Below, one piece after another: positions 54,025-62,847 of a DNA stretch of 64,000 bases. The translations under genes were made by a program, and so were the position numbers. The notes beneath the pieces were generated by a model, which saw only the letters and a program-made list of their open reading frames with translations, was not told the origin of the DNA and searched no databases. The stretch comes from Fodinibius sp051746985 (lineage in GTDB: Bacteria; Bacteroidota; Rhodothermia; Balneolales; Balneolaceae). Every line of letters begins with the position of its first letter. Position 1 is the stretch's first letter. The stretch covers positions 1-64,000 of the forward strand of contig JBNJFP010000010.1 of assembly GCA_051746985.1 (NCBI GenBank), in the 5' to 3' direction.

Positions 54025-55335
54025 TCAATTACCGCGACTTCGGTCCGAATTTGAAGAGCTACTGCCATTGTCACTTCGGCTTCGCGATGACGAACTGCTT
54101 CCCCGCGATCTGGAATTATTTGAGGACGATTTACTCTTTGTCACCGAACTCCGATTCTTAGTTGAACTTCGGTTAATCTTTGATCGATTGCTTGACTGGG
54201 TAGTGCCCCGGGATCGAACAGTCCGGCTTTTTGTGCCATTTGAAATACGGCTCGAACCGTCCTGAATAAAATTCTTCATCCGATTAAAAAACGTAGGTTT
54301 TTCTTCTCGGTCATTACCTAATTGCGTTCTATTTATTATTGTCCGATTTGATGAGCTATTGGTACGCGAACGAAGTTGTTTTAGCTGATCCTCATCAACA
54401 ACAATAGGCATTGTATTCTCACGGCTTCGCTTGATAATACTGCTATCTCGATAATCACTTTCTGCAACACGGTTACTACTACGCGATCGTACGCGTGTTG
54501 TCGAACTACTATTGCTGTCAGTTTTAGCTTTTCTTACCGATGTATTGCCGTCACTGCTACGCGTACGCAATGTACCGGTAGATCGCGTTCTCACTTCGGA
54601 TGAAGCACTGTTAGATACGGTAGCAGTACGACCATTGACATTCGTACGAGAGCGATTGCTATCGGTAGCTACCCGATTGGTACCAATACTTCGTGGCCCG
54701 TAGCGGGTATTATCGTCCCGCCGGGCTTTCTTATCGGGATAATACCCATGGCCATATCCAGATTTGCCGTAAAAATAGCCATAATTATATGCAAATGGGC
54801 TATGATATCCGCGCCAGTAAAAATTATAATAGGGATCAAAAAACGGATCGTAATATCGGTGATAACTATATCGGCCTCCCCAACCTATTGAAAATGACAT
54901 CGCAAAAGCAGGGCGATGGTATCCATATCCAAAAAAGCTGTGGTGATGCCACCTGTCAAAATAAAACGGCCGCCAGGAATGATACGATCGAAATGACGAA
55001 TAAGGATAGTACGAGTTATAGCCGTACCAGTCATTGCCATAGTAGTTCTTTATGTTATAAACATCGCCATATTTTGTGGCATATTCATAATCCTTGTAGT
55101 AAATGGAGATATGTTCTTCATCCTCATCCTGGTATTCGGCATATTCTTCATCAGCCTGTTTTTCCTTGGGAGACTGTTCTTCGTTTTCTGTCCCTTCCTG
55201 GGCATACACTCCTGCTTTATCCACCGGTTGTTCATCGGTGATCTTTTTCATCGTTTGACTATGCTGAAGTTGTGTATAACAACCAGTAAGAAGCAGTGAT
55301 AATATTGTGATGGCAAGCGCTTTAATAAATTTCAT
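54025..55335 (-). CDS. low-complexity aromatic and Ser/Arg-rich lipoprotein
   Basis: A 436-residue protein I do not recognise. The start at 55335 is chosen because GGAG is 6 nt upstream and it opens a signal with lipobox Cys22 (LLLTGC). Residues about 30-75 are acidic. Residues 75-205 are extremely rich in Tyr, Trp, His, Phe and Gly (YYKDYEYATKYGDVYNIKNY, SFRSYHSWRPFYFDRWHHH). Residues 215-436 are basic, Ser/Arg/Asn/Thr-rich and probably disordered. It sits just downstream of the sensor/regulator pair, so it may be a target or member of that operon (intergenic 125 nt). Possibly an adhesive or matrix protein; no function is claimed. Confidence 0.65.
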   Translation of the reverse strand: MKFIKALAITILSLLLTGCYTQLQHSQTMKKITDEQPVDKAGVYAQEGTENEEQSPKEKQADEEYAEYQDEDEEHISIYYKDYEYATKYGDVYNIKNYYGNDWYGYNSYYPYSSFRSYHSWRPFYFDRWHHHSFFGYGYHRPAFAMSFSIGWGGRYSYHRYYDPFFDPYYNFYWRGYHSPFAYNYGYFYGKSGYGHGYYPDKKARRDDNTRYGPRSIGTNRVATDSNRSRTNVNGRTATVSNSASSEVRTRSTGTLRTRSSDGNTSVRKAKTDSNSSSTTRVRSRSSNRVAESDYRDSSIIKRSRENTMPIVVDEDQLKQLRSRTNSSSNRTIINRTQLGNDREEKPTFFNRMKNFIQDGSSRISNGTKSRTVRSRGTTQSSNRSKINRSSTKNRSSVTKSKSSSNNSRSRGSSSSSRSRSDNGSSSSNSDRSRGN

Positions 55336-55460
55336 AGCAGACTCCATGTTTAGGTCCTCAAAATTTGGCAGAAAACTACTTATGCTCCTGTCTTTTTCTA
55401 TAACAATAGTATCTCTAAGTATCGTTGCATTCAATCACATATTCATGCGAAGGAGCAATA

Positions 55461-56096
55461 TTATATCTCGCCTTTAAGTGACTTTGCGATGACTTCTGCC
55501 TTAGAGTTAACGTGAAGCTTCTTATAGATATTACGGATATGAGCACGCACCGTATCAATAGAAATATCATAGCGATCGGCGATCATTTTATAGCTCAATC
55601 CATCCACAAGACCATTTACAATATCATGTTCACGGGGCGTAAGATCGGAATCAGTATTCTTTTTGGGCGCATTTTCTTGGAAATGTTTGATCACTTTACG
55701 CGCTATCTGCGGCGACATGGGCGCCCCACCCTCGATCAATTTTAAAATGGAGTCCTTAATTTCGGGAAGAGAGGTGTGTTTGAGCAAATATCCCGATGCA
55801 CCGGCACGTAAGGCATTGAAAATTTTATGTGAATCGTGATAGACCGTCAGCATAATAATATCGATGCCATCATACTTCTCTTTAATCAGGCTCATGCCCT
55901 TAATCCCCGACATGCCCGGCAGTTGAATATCCATCAAAATAACATCGGGCTGTGGATGTTCTTTTAGATAGTCCATCATCTCTTCCACCGAATCCACCGC
56001 AACAGGACACGACAGCTCCTCCTGCATATCCAAATAGCGCTGAATTAAGTCTCGAATTTTTTTATTGTCTTCAACAATACCAACTACCGAAGCCAT
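55461..56096 (-). CDS. NarL/LuxR-type response regulator
   Basis: A 211-residue two-component response regulator. The receiver domain (about 3-120) has the phosphoacceptor Asp in VILMDIQLPGMSG. The C-terminal LuxR helix-turn-helix is LTPREHDIVNGLVDGLSYKMIADRYDISIDTVRAHIRNIYKKL. The protein lies 38 nt downstream of the propeller-type histidine kinase, so the two form a cognate pair. Confidence 0.92.
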   Translation of the reverse strand: MASVVGIVEDNKKIRDLIQRYLDMQEELSCPVAVDSVEEMMDYLKEHPQPDVILMDIQLPGMSGIKGMSLIKEKYDGIDIIMLTVYHDSHKIFNALRAGASGYLLKHTSLPEIKDSILKLIEGGAPMSPQIARKVIKHFQENAPKKNTDSDLTPREHDIVNGLVDGLSYKMIADRYDISIDTVRAHIRNIYKKLHVNSKAEVIAKSLKGEI

Positions 56097-56134
56097 AAAG
56101 ATACCTGCATTTGGTTAAACATGACCACTTATTA

Positions 56135-58996
56135 TTAGTTACGATTCTCGACTATAACTTCAAAACCATTCTTGTTATTAAATGTAATTTCTGCATCAAT
56201 ACGTTTCGCACGCATTTTCATATTTTGTAATCCCTGCCCCGTTTTTCTGCTCCCCGATACCTCGGTCCCGTTATCTTTAATCTTCATCATAAAATCCGAT
56301 CCATTTGTCGATAAGGTTATATCTATCCGATCTGCATTCGAGTGCTTGGCAATATTATTAATTGACTCTTTAAAAATCAGATATAAGCTTTCTTTCAGCG
56401 GCACGTCTAACTTTTGCTCCATATCGCCATCGAAATGGTAATGTACCGAACGATCAGACAACACATTATTGATGTAGTCCTGCATACGATCCGTCAAATC
56501 TCCAATCGTATCATTTCGGGCATCAATCGACCAAACGATATCATCGAGACTTGAAACAATTTTTCGGCTTTGCCCTCCGATCTGTTTAAGGGATTCCTGG
56601 AGTTTATCAGAAACATTCATCGTTTGCAGAAAATCGGACTGCAGTGCAATTTCTGTGAGCGCCGAGCCTACATCGTCATGCAAATCACTGGCGATACGCA
56701 CACGCATCCGCTCCATTTCGATCATCTTCTTAATCCTATAATAGTGGTATATAAACACCACAATTCCCACAACTGCCAAAGTCACAAACATAATAAACCA
56801 CCACTGAAGCCAAAATGGTGCCTGCACTGTAAAATTTATTTTCGCAGTATTTTCACTCCACTCTCCGCCAAAATTTTTCGCACGCACTTCGAACGCATAA
56901 TCACCCGGCATCAGCGCCGAATACCGAACGGATCGTTGGGTAGTCTCCTGCCATCCTTCTCCCGAATTTTTTAACCGATATCGATACTTCATCTGGTGAG
57001 GAGCGGTAAAACTTATCCCTACAAAATCAAAGGTGATATTGTGATTATCACTTCCAATATTCAATTCCTTTTTTATAGGAATAGCTTCTCCCGAAACCAT
57101 AATACTTTCAATATGCACTTTCGGGGCTGTAACAGCTTCTTTTTCTTTTGATGGATCAAATACCGAAACCCCACCTACAGTCCCAAACCAGAGCCGTCCA
57201 CGGCTATCTTTAAACGAAGCTCCTGCATTCATCTCGTTGGATGTAAGCCCCTGATCTTTGGTTAATAATTGAAAAAAGGGCTTCTCTCTGCGGTCTGTTT
57301 CTGACTTAAATTCTTCATAATCAAACCGGATAACGCCTTTGTTGCTTCCAATCCAAAAAATTCCTCGGTCATCCTGCTCAATAAAATAACAGACTTCATC
57401 GGGCAAGCCATCCTCCGTTGTTATGGACTCAAAACCATTCCCGGTAAATCGAGCAATACCACCAAACGTTGACACCCACAAGTCGCCTTTCTGATCAACT
57501 AATAGATCAAGCACTCCATTATGCGGAAGGCCATTCTCAACAGTATAGTTGGTAAATGTCGTATCCTCAATCTGACTTACCCCGCCGTAGGTAGCCGCCC
57601 AAACCGATCCCTCAGACCCTTTTTCAAGTGCCATTACGGTGTTATTTGCAAGTCCATCTTCCTCCGTAAACTGACGAAATATCCCATTTTGATATCGGAT
57701 TAGCCCATCACCATATGTACCCAAAAAAATATCAGTACTATCTTCTAAGGGCAGGATAGACCGTATTTTTCGATGGGGCAACTCCGTTTCGTCGAAATTT
57801 TTAAAGTGGGCATAATCAAAAATACTAAACCCCCACCGCGTACCAACATGCAGATGATTTTGGGAATCTGTGCGCAATGTATATACCTTGTTATCAACCA
57901 ATCCATTGGTGGCATTCAGGGTTTCAATTTCCCCGTTATTTATTTGGGTAATCCCTCCACCATAGGTAGAAACCCAAAACCGACCACCCTGATCTTCTGC
58001 AATAGAGGTAACAACATTATTGGGTAATCCCTCCTCGATGGTATAATTTTCAAACTGATTGCCGAGAAAAAGGCTTACCCCTCCTCCAAACGTACCAAAC
58101 CAAATATTTTGCTCGTTATCGTAGTAAGTTGCGTGAATAATATTATTAACCAATCCTTCATCCATTGAGTAATTGGTGAACGTATCATCTGCAAAGTAGC
58201 TTGCCCCTTCCTCAGTACCCAACCACAAATGATCATCACTATCTTTTGAAATCGATTGGATCCGATTATTTATCAATCCATCACCTTCGGTAAAGCACTC
58301 AATATCCTGATCAGAAAAGGAACACAATCCACCCCGGCTGGCAATCCAAAGATCACCATTATCCATTATTAGAAGATCTCTGAGACGATCATCGGGCAAA
58401 CCATGCTGGGTTCTAAAGGTTCTAAAATTCCCCTCCTCCAGCTTGGTAAGGCCATCTCGGGTTGCAAACCACATTACCCCTTGCTGATCTTCCAACACAT
58501 CCCGCACTCGGTCACTTCCCATACCGTTTACTTCACGATATTGGGTCAACGTTTTATTACGATCCCAATGCCAAACACCTTCACCATCGGTGGCAAACCA
58601 CAGTTCATTTCGACTGTCTTCATAGATAGACAATATCGAGCTCGACTCCAGCGGCTCCAACTCTGCTACGGTATGGATGCTATCATCCCGCATAACATTA
58701 ACACCACCCTCAGTTCCGATCCACAACTGGTTTTCCTGATCAGCGTAAAGAGACTGAATACTGTTATTCAGCAAACCATCCTCAATGAAATAACTTTCAA
58801 AATTTATGCTATCAAACCGGTTCAAACCATATCCTGTGCCAATCCACAGATATCCATCGTTATCTTGCGTCATGGTATTTACTACGGACTCACTTAATCC
58901 ATTTTCTATGGAATAAGTACGAAAAGGGAGCTTTTGTGCTTCTGCAATAGCAACAATTAAAACAAAAAATAAAAAAGTGCTTATAAGCTGTTTCAT
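56135..58996 (-). CDS. Y_Y_Y propeller sensor histidine kinase
   Basis: A 953-residue membrane sensor kinase: signal peptide 1-20, about a dozen repeats of the two-component regulator propeller type (WIGTGYGLNRFD-like units, residues 25-600), a Y_Y_Y sandwich (about 640-725), one membrane helix (about 732-752), a HisKA_3 dimerisation domain with the phosphorylated His near 773 (ASDLHDDVGSALTEIA), and a C-terminal HATPase. It lacks the fused receiver and AraC-type HTH of hybrid two-component systems of gut Bacteroides. It senses an envelope ligand and phosphorylates the downstream regulator. Confidence 0.92.
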   Translation of the reverse strand: MKQLISTFLFFVLIVAIAEAQKLPFRTYSIENGLSESVVNTMTQDNDGYLWIGTGYGLNRFDSINFESYFIEDGLLNNSIQSLYADQENQLWIGTEGGVNVMRDDSIHTVAELEPLESSSILSIYEDSRNELWFATDGEGVWHWDRNKTLTQYREVNGMGSDRVRDVLEDQQGVMWFATRDGLTKLEEGNFRTFRTQHGLPDDRLRDLLIMDNGDLWIASRGGLCSFSDQDIECFTEGDGLINNRIQSISKDSDDHLWLGTEEGASYFADDTFTNYSMDEGLVNNIIHATYYDNEQNIWFGTFGGGVSLFLGNQFENYTIEEGLPNNVVTSIAEDQGGRFWVSTYGGGITQINNGEIETLNATNGLVDNKVYTLRTDSQNHLHVGTRWGFSIFDYAHFKNFDETELPHRKIRSILPLEDSTDIFLGTYGDGLIRYQNGIFRQFTEEDGLANNTVMALEKGSEGSVWAATYGGVSQIEDTTFTNYTVENGLPHNGVLDLLVDQKGDLWVSTFGGIARFTGNGFESITTEDGLPDEVCYFIEQDDRGIFWIGSNKGVIRFDYEEFKSETDRREKPFFQLLTKDQGLTSNEMNAGASFKDSRGRLWFGTVGGVSVFDPSKEKEAVTAPKVHIESIMVSGEAIPIKKELNIGSDNHNITFDFVGISFTAPHQMKYRYRLKNSGEGWQETTQRSVRYSALMPGDYAFEVRAKNFGGEWSENTAKINFTVQAPFWLQWWFIMFVTLAVVGIVVFIYHYYRIKKMIEMERMRVRIASDLHDDVGSALTEIALQSDFLQTMNVSDKLQESLKQIGGQSRKIVSSLDDIVWSIDARNDTIGDLTDRMQDYINNVLSDRSVHYHFDGDMEQKLDVPLKESLYLIFKESINNIAKHSNADRIDITLSTNGSDFMMKIKDNGTEVSGSRKTGQGLQNMKMRAKRIDAEITFNNKNGFEVIVENRN

Positions 58997-59065
58997 ACCG
59001 ATAAAAACGAACCGTGCAATAAAATATTTATCTTCTCTATCATTCTATCAAAAGTTTGGACAAAT

Positions 59066-59094
59066 AAAAAAAGCCCCGATAACTCGGGGCTTTT
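59066..59094 (-). terminator. rho-independent terminator of rpoD
   Basis: AAAAGCCCCGA (59069-59079) pairs with TCGGGGCTTTT (59084-59094) around a 4-nt loop. The minus strand then has a T run (59072-59066). It lies just after the rpoD stop at 59116. Confidence 0.85.
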
Positions 59095-59115
59095 AAAATC
59101 AATTTCGTTCTGCAA

Positions 59116-59970
59116 TTATCCTAGATAAGCACGCAATGCAGCACTTCTGTTGTGGTGACGCAACTTGCGTAAGGCTTTTTCTTTAATTTGTCGGACACGT
59201 TCGCGTGTCAGATCAAAACGCTCACCAATTTCTTCAAGTGTTAGTGAGTGTTCGCGACCAATGCCAAAATAGAGACGAATAACTTCTGCTTCTCGATTTG
59301 TGAGCTTAGAAAGCGCACGCTCAATTTCAACCTTGAGCGATTCGCCCATCAAGTCCGTATCGGGATCAGGGGTTTCTTCATTTTCAAGAACATCGAGCAA
59401 GCGGTTATCTTCACCCTGAGCAAAGGGTGCATCCACTGAAAGATGACGACCAGAAATTTTTAGCGTATCAGCCACTTCCGAAACGGTCATATCAAGACTT
59501 TCGGCCAGCTCGGCTGCAGAAGGTACACGTTCGTACTCCTGCTCAAGCTTGGAAAGCTCCTTGCCGATCTTGTTAAGAGCACCAACACGGTTTAACGGAA
59601 GACGTACAATTCGGCTTTGCTCGGCCAGTGCCTGTAAAATCGACTGACGAATCCACCAAACGGCGTACGAAATGAACTTGAATCCACGGGTTTCATCAAA
59701 ACGTTTGGCCGCTTTGATCAAGCCTAAGTTCCCTTCATTAATAAGGTCACCAAGCGAAAGCCCTTGATTTTGATATTGCTTCGCTACTGAAACAACAAAT
59801 CGTAGGTTGGCCTTGGTAAGATCTTCAAGCGCTTTTTGGCTGCCTTTCTGAATCTCTTTGGCAAGCCTTACCTCATCTTCTGGGGTAATAAGCTTCTCTT
59901 TTCCAATCTCTTGTAAATAACGATCGAGTGATTCTGACTCTCGAGTAGAAATACCTGAACTTCTTGCCAC
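59116..59970 (-). CDS. rpoD: RNA polymerase primary sigma factor RpoD/SigA
   Basis: A 284-residue primary sigma factor of the short Bacteroidota kind: region 1.1 is absent, region 1.2 begins at ESLDRYLQEIG, region 2 includes INEGNLGLIKAAKRFDETRGFKF and ISYAVWWIRQ (-10 recognition), and region 4 ends with LTRERVRQIKEKALRKLR (-35 recognition helix). It directs housekeeping transcription. It stands alone, with 189 nt before the deoB gene. Confidence 0.95.
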   Translation of the reverse strand: MARSSGISTRESESLDRYLQEIGKEKLITPEDEVRLAKEIQKGSQKALEDLTKANLRFVVSVAKQYQNQGLSLGDLINEGNLGLIKAAKRFDETRGFKFISYAVWWIRQSILQALAEQSRIVRLPLNRVGALNKIGKELSKLEQEYERVPSAAELAESLDMTVSEVADTLKISGRHLSVDAPFAQGEDNRLLDVLENEETPDPDTDLMGESLKVEIERALSKLTNREAEVIRLYFGIGREHSLTLEEIGERFDLTRERVRQIKEKALRKLRHHNRSAALRAYLG

Positions 59971-60159
59971 GGGATATGATGGATTAAATTAGGATTTACG
60001 TATAAACTGTGGAACAGCTGTGATCATGCCTATTCAGAGGATCAAAGTTTAATGGGATAGTACAACGACTGATACCAACAAAATGTTGCATATTTTTGAT
60101 CTCTGTAATATACAGGTTTGAAACGTTAATTTCGAGCGCCTTTAAAACTTCTAACTACT

Positions 60160-61323
60160 CTATAATAACATTGAACGACCAGGAAATGTTTCGGCTATCC
60201 CGAAGAAATCTGCTACTGTACTTGCGATATCGCTAAACGTATCGCGCGTACCCAAATTCTTCTGTTGCGCCCTACTCGACGGACATAATAAAATGGGTGT
60301 AAACTCTCTGCTGTGGTCAGTGCTTTCCGAAGTGGGATCATTGCCATGGTCACCGCAAATCATCAAAATATCGTCCTCATCTAACTTGCTGACAATCGCT
60401 GGTATGGCTCGGTCAAATTCTTGCAGCGACTCTGCAAACCCTTCGGGATCAAGGCGATGACCATACTTTTGATCGGTATCAATCAGGTTAACAAACACAA
60501 AACTGTCTTGGGCCGCCGACATCAGGCTTAGTAGCTGAGAAATCCCCTCTGCATTGCTCTTCGTACGACGAAACTGAGTAAACCCCTGTTCAGCAAAAAG
60601 GTCAATAATCTTACCAATGGAATACGTTTTTATTCCATTTTCCTGCAATCGATTAATCACATTATGCTCAGGGGGAGTCAGTGAATAATCGTGACGTTTA
60701 TCAGAAATGCGTTCAAAATTGCCAGATGCTCCGGTAAACGGACGAGCAATTACCCGACCCACGCCGTGCTTATCCTGAAGTACGTTTTCTCGGGCAAATT
60801 GGCACCACTTGTAAAGCGTATCAATAGGCGTAACATCCACATGCGTTGCTACCTGAAACACGCTGTCGGCCGAAGTATAGACAATTGGAAAACCCGTTTC
60901 CATATGCTCTTCTCCGTAGTCGGCAATCACATCAGTTCCTGAATAAGGCTTATTTACCAGTGCTTTTTCAACACCAATACCCTCACAAAATTGATCAATA
61001 ACCTCTTGAGGAAATCCATCGGGATAGGTAGGAAATGGTCGATTAAGGTGTATACCGGCTATCTCCCAATGTCCGGTCGTGGAATCTTTGCCGGCCGACT
61101 GTTCCCGCATTTTTCCGTATGCACATATGGGGTCAGAATCTACGGGCACCGATGCCAACGGGATAATATTGCCAAGGCCCATCCGCTGTAGGTTCGGCAA
61201 TTTCACATCCGTAGCTTCACATAAATGACCCAACGTATTCTCATTTTCATCACCATAATCGGCCGCATCTTCCTGTGCACCAACGCCAAGCCCATCAACA
61301 ACAATTACATAACAATTTCCCAT
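60160..61323 (-). CDS. deoB: phosphopentomutase
   Basis: A 387-residue alkaline-phosphatase-superfamily enzyme that interconverts (deoxy)ribose-1-phosphate and -5-phosphate in nucleoside catabolism. The metal/catalytic motifs are in order: VDGLGVGAQEDAADYGDEN, GKDSTTGHWEIAG (nucleophile Thr), ICGDHGNDPTSESTDHSRE. The length is that of DeoB. It begins 5 nt after the unknown GAF-type gene, so it is the last gene of a three-gene operon. Confidence 0.94.
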   Translation of the reverse strand: MGNCYVIVVDGLGVGAQEDAADYGDENENTLGHLCEATDVKLPNLQRMGLGNIIPLASVPVDSDPICAYGKMREQSAGKDSTTGHWEIAGIHLNRPFPTYPDGFPQEVIDQFCEGIGVEKALVNKPYSGTDVIADYGEEHMETGFPIVYTSADSVFQVATHVDVTPIDTLYKWCQFARENVLQDKHGVGRVIARPFTGASGNFERISDKRHDYSLTPPEHNVINRLQENGIKTYSIGKIIDLFAEQGFTQFRRTKSNAEGISQLLSLMSAAQDSFVFVNLIDTDQKYGHRLDPEGFAESLQEFDRAIPAIVSKLDEDDILMICGDHGNDPTSESTDHSREFTPILLCPSSRAQQKNLGTRDTFSDIASTVADFFGIAETFPGRSMLL

Positions 61324-61328
61324 AAATG

Positions 61329-62840
61329 TTATACAGCTTCATTTTTATTGGATTTAAGAGCCTGAGATAAGGCCGATTTTGCATTTTTCACCACTTGGTA
61401 GCTGTCGTTATATTCATCATGCAAGCGTACGAAACCGACCTTGATTCCCGTCTCAATATGGATACCATTTGAAAGCTCAAACGAATCCGAAAACTTTCTC
61501 TTTACTGAGCGACTCCATTTCTTAACAGCATCCTCATCCTTGCTCTGAATCAAGAATGAATACACGTAATCAGAGTTATATCCCAAAATGCCATTAAACC
61601 CAAACTGGCTTGGGTTAAATGCGGCTATTAAATCTTTCTGCATTTGATCCAGCTGCTCCATCCGTAATTTGGTACGCAATTCTGGCAGATTAGAAAGTGT
61701 AACCAATCCAAACCAACTTTTTAATCCGCCGGCTTTACCATCTACACGCTGCAATTCCGAATCTACACTAAGCTCCCAAAGCTCAGGCAAAAATGCCTCA
61801 AATTTATTTGTAAAAATAGTATCGTCAACATCCAGCTTGGGATTATTCGACAGCATTTGCAAACTTGCTACCCGGACCAAATTGATTAACTTATGCTTGG
61901 TAGATTCCTTAAAGATGAGCGGGTTTTTATCATAGACCAGCACTACGCCCTGGCGGCGATCCTTCATCATAAGCGGGATAGCCAGCGTTGCCCCTTCGGA
62001 ATGCAGCTCCCGCGGCGATAGTCGCTTGGGATTGTTATTAAAATGGATCGCAAACTCAGCATCTCCATTTTCAGCGGACTCATATACTAACGACCGCTCT
62101 TCCATTTTCATGCCCACCGGCGGTGCATATTTTGCCGACTCGGCATTCATTACATTATGCCATTGTCCCATTCCCTGGGTGATGAACGAAACCCCACCGT
62201 CATATAAGTAGGTTTGGATAGTATTAAGCAAGTGTTTGATCATCTCACTACGATGACATCGCACCTGCAGACTTGTTACGGCTTCTTCATAATCAATCCA
62301 TTCGTCTTGCTGCTCGTATAAATCGCTAATTTCCAAATACGTATTTAATACGTTACGCAATGCATTGATATAGGAATAAATAATATCACTTTTATTCTCA
62401 GTAAAAATATGATCTTTAGACTCGAGTATTGTAATGGCCACCGTTTCTCCATTGTTCACAAATGGCAGCAACGTGATGTACCGAACCGGCACCTCATTAT
62501 AGTAGTGATTTAAAACCGATGCCGGGATATCCTCTCCCACTTCTATGGCTGTAGGCTCGTCGAGATTTTTAAACTCATCAAGAAAATGATTTTCAAAACC
62601 TATGCGGTCTTTAAACATGACATTTTCAAACACCGTGGACTTCGTCTCCATCACAAACTGCTCACGTGACCGGTTTACCCAGTACATATACACCGTTTCC
62701 ATCTCAGATGCACTCTGCAACAAAAAAAGCAGATCGTTAAGTACCTGTTTAAACTCCCGCAGAGCTTTCTCCTGACGCTTCCGTCCCATAATCTCGGCAT
62801 TTGATCGCTCTTTCTCCCGTGCCGTTGCGTAATTTTTCAT
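61329..62840 (-). CDS. GAF-like protein with degenerate GGDEF domain
   Basis: A 503-residue cytoplasmic protein without a clear family. Residues 1-35 are a charged helix. Two GAF-like sensory modules can be traced (about 38-175, VYMYWVNRSREQFVME...TLLPFVNNGETVAITILES, and 195-335). The C-terminal 130 residues follow the GGDEF fold, but the catalytic motif reads GYNSD (ILGYNSDYVYSFL), and the end (HIETGIKVGFVRLHDEYNDSYQVVKNAKSALSQA) matches the last strands. It is probably a catalytically inert nucleotide- or ligand-sensing protein. It lies between pepF and deoB with gaps of 7 and 5 nt. Confidence 0.6.
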   Translation of the reverse strand: MKNYATAREKERSNAEIMGRKRQEKALREFKQVLNDLLFLLQSASEMETVYMYWVNRSREQFVMETKSTVFENVMFKDRIGFENHFLDEFKNLDEPTAIEVGEDIPASVLNHYYNEVPVRYITLLPFVNNGETVAITILESKDHIFTENKSDIIYSYINALRNVLNTYLEISDLYEQQDEWIDYEEAVTSLQVRCHRSEMIKHLLNTIQTYLYDGGVSFITQGMGQWHNVMNAESAKYAPPVGMKMEERSLVYESAENGDAEFAIHFNNNPKRLSPRELHSEGATLAIPLMMKDRRQGVVLVYDKNPLIFKESTKHKLINLVRVASLQMLSNNPKLDVDDTIFTNKFEAFLPELWELSVDSELQRVDGKAGGLKSWFGLVTLSNLPELRTKLRMEQLDQMQKDLIAAFNPSQFGFNGILGYNSDYVYSFLIQSKDEDAVKKWSRSVKRKFSDSFELSNGIHIETGIKVGFVRLHDEYNDSYQVVKNAKSALSQALKSNKNEAV

Positions 62841-62847
62841 CCCGTGG

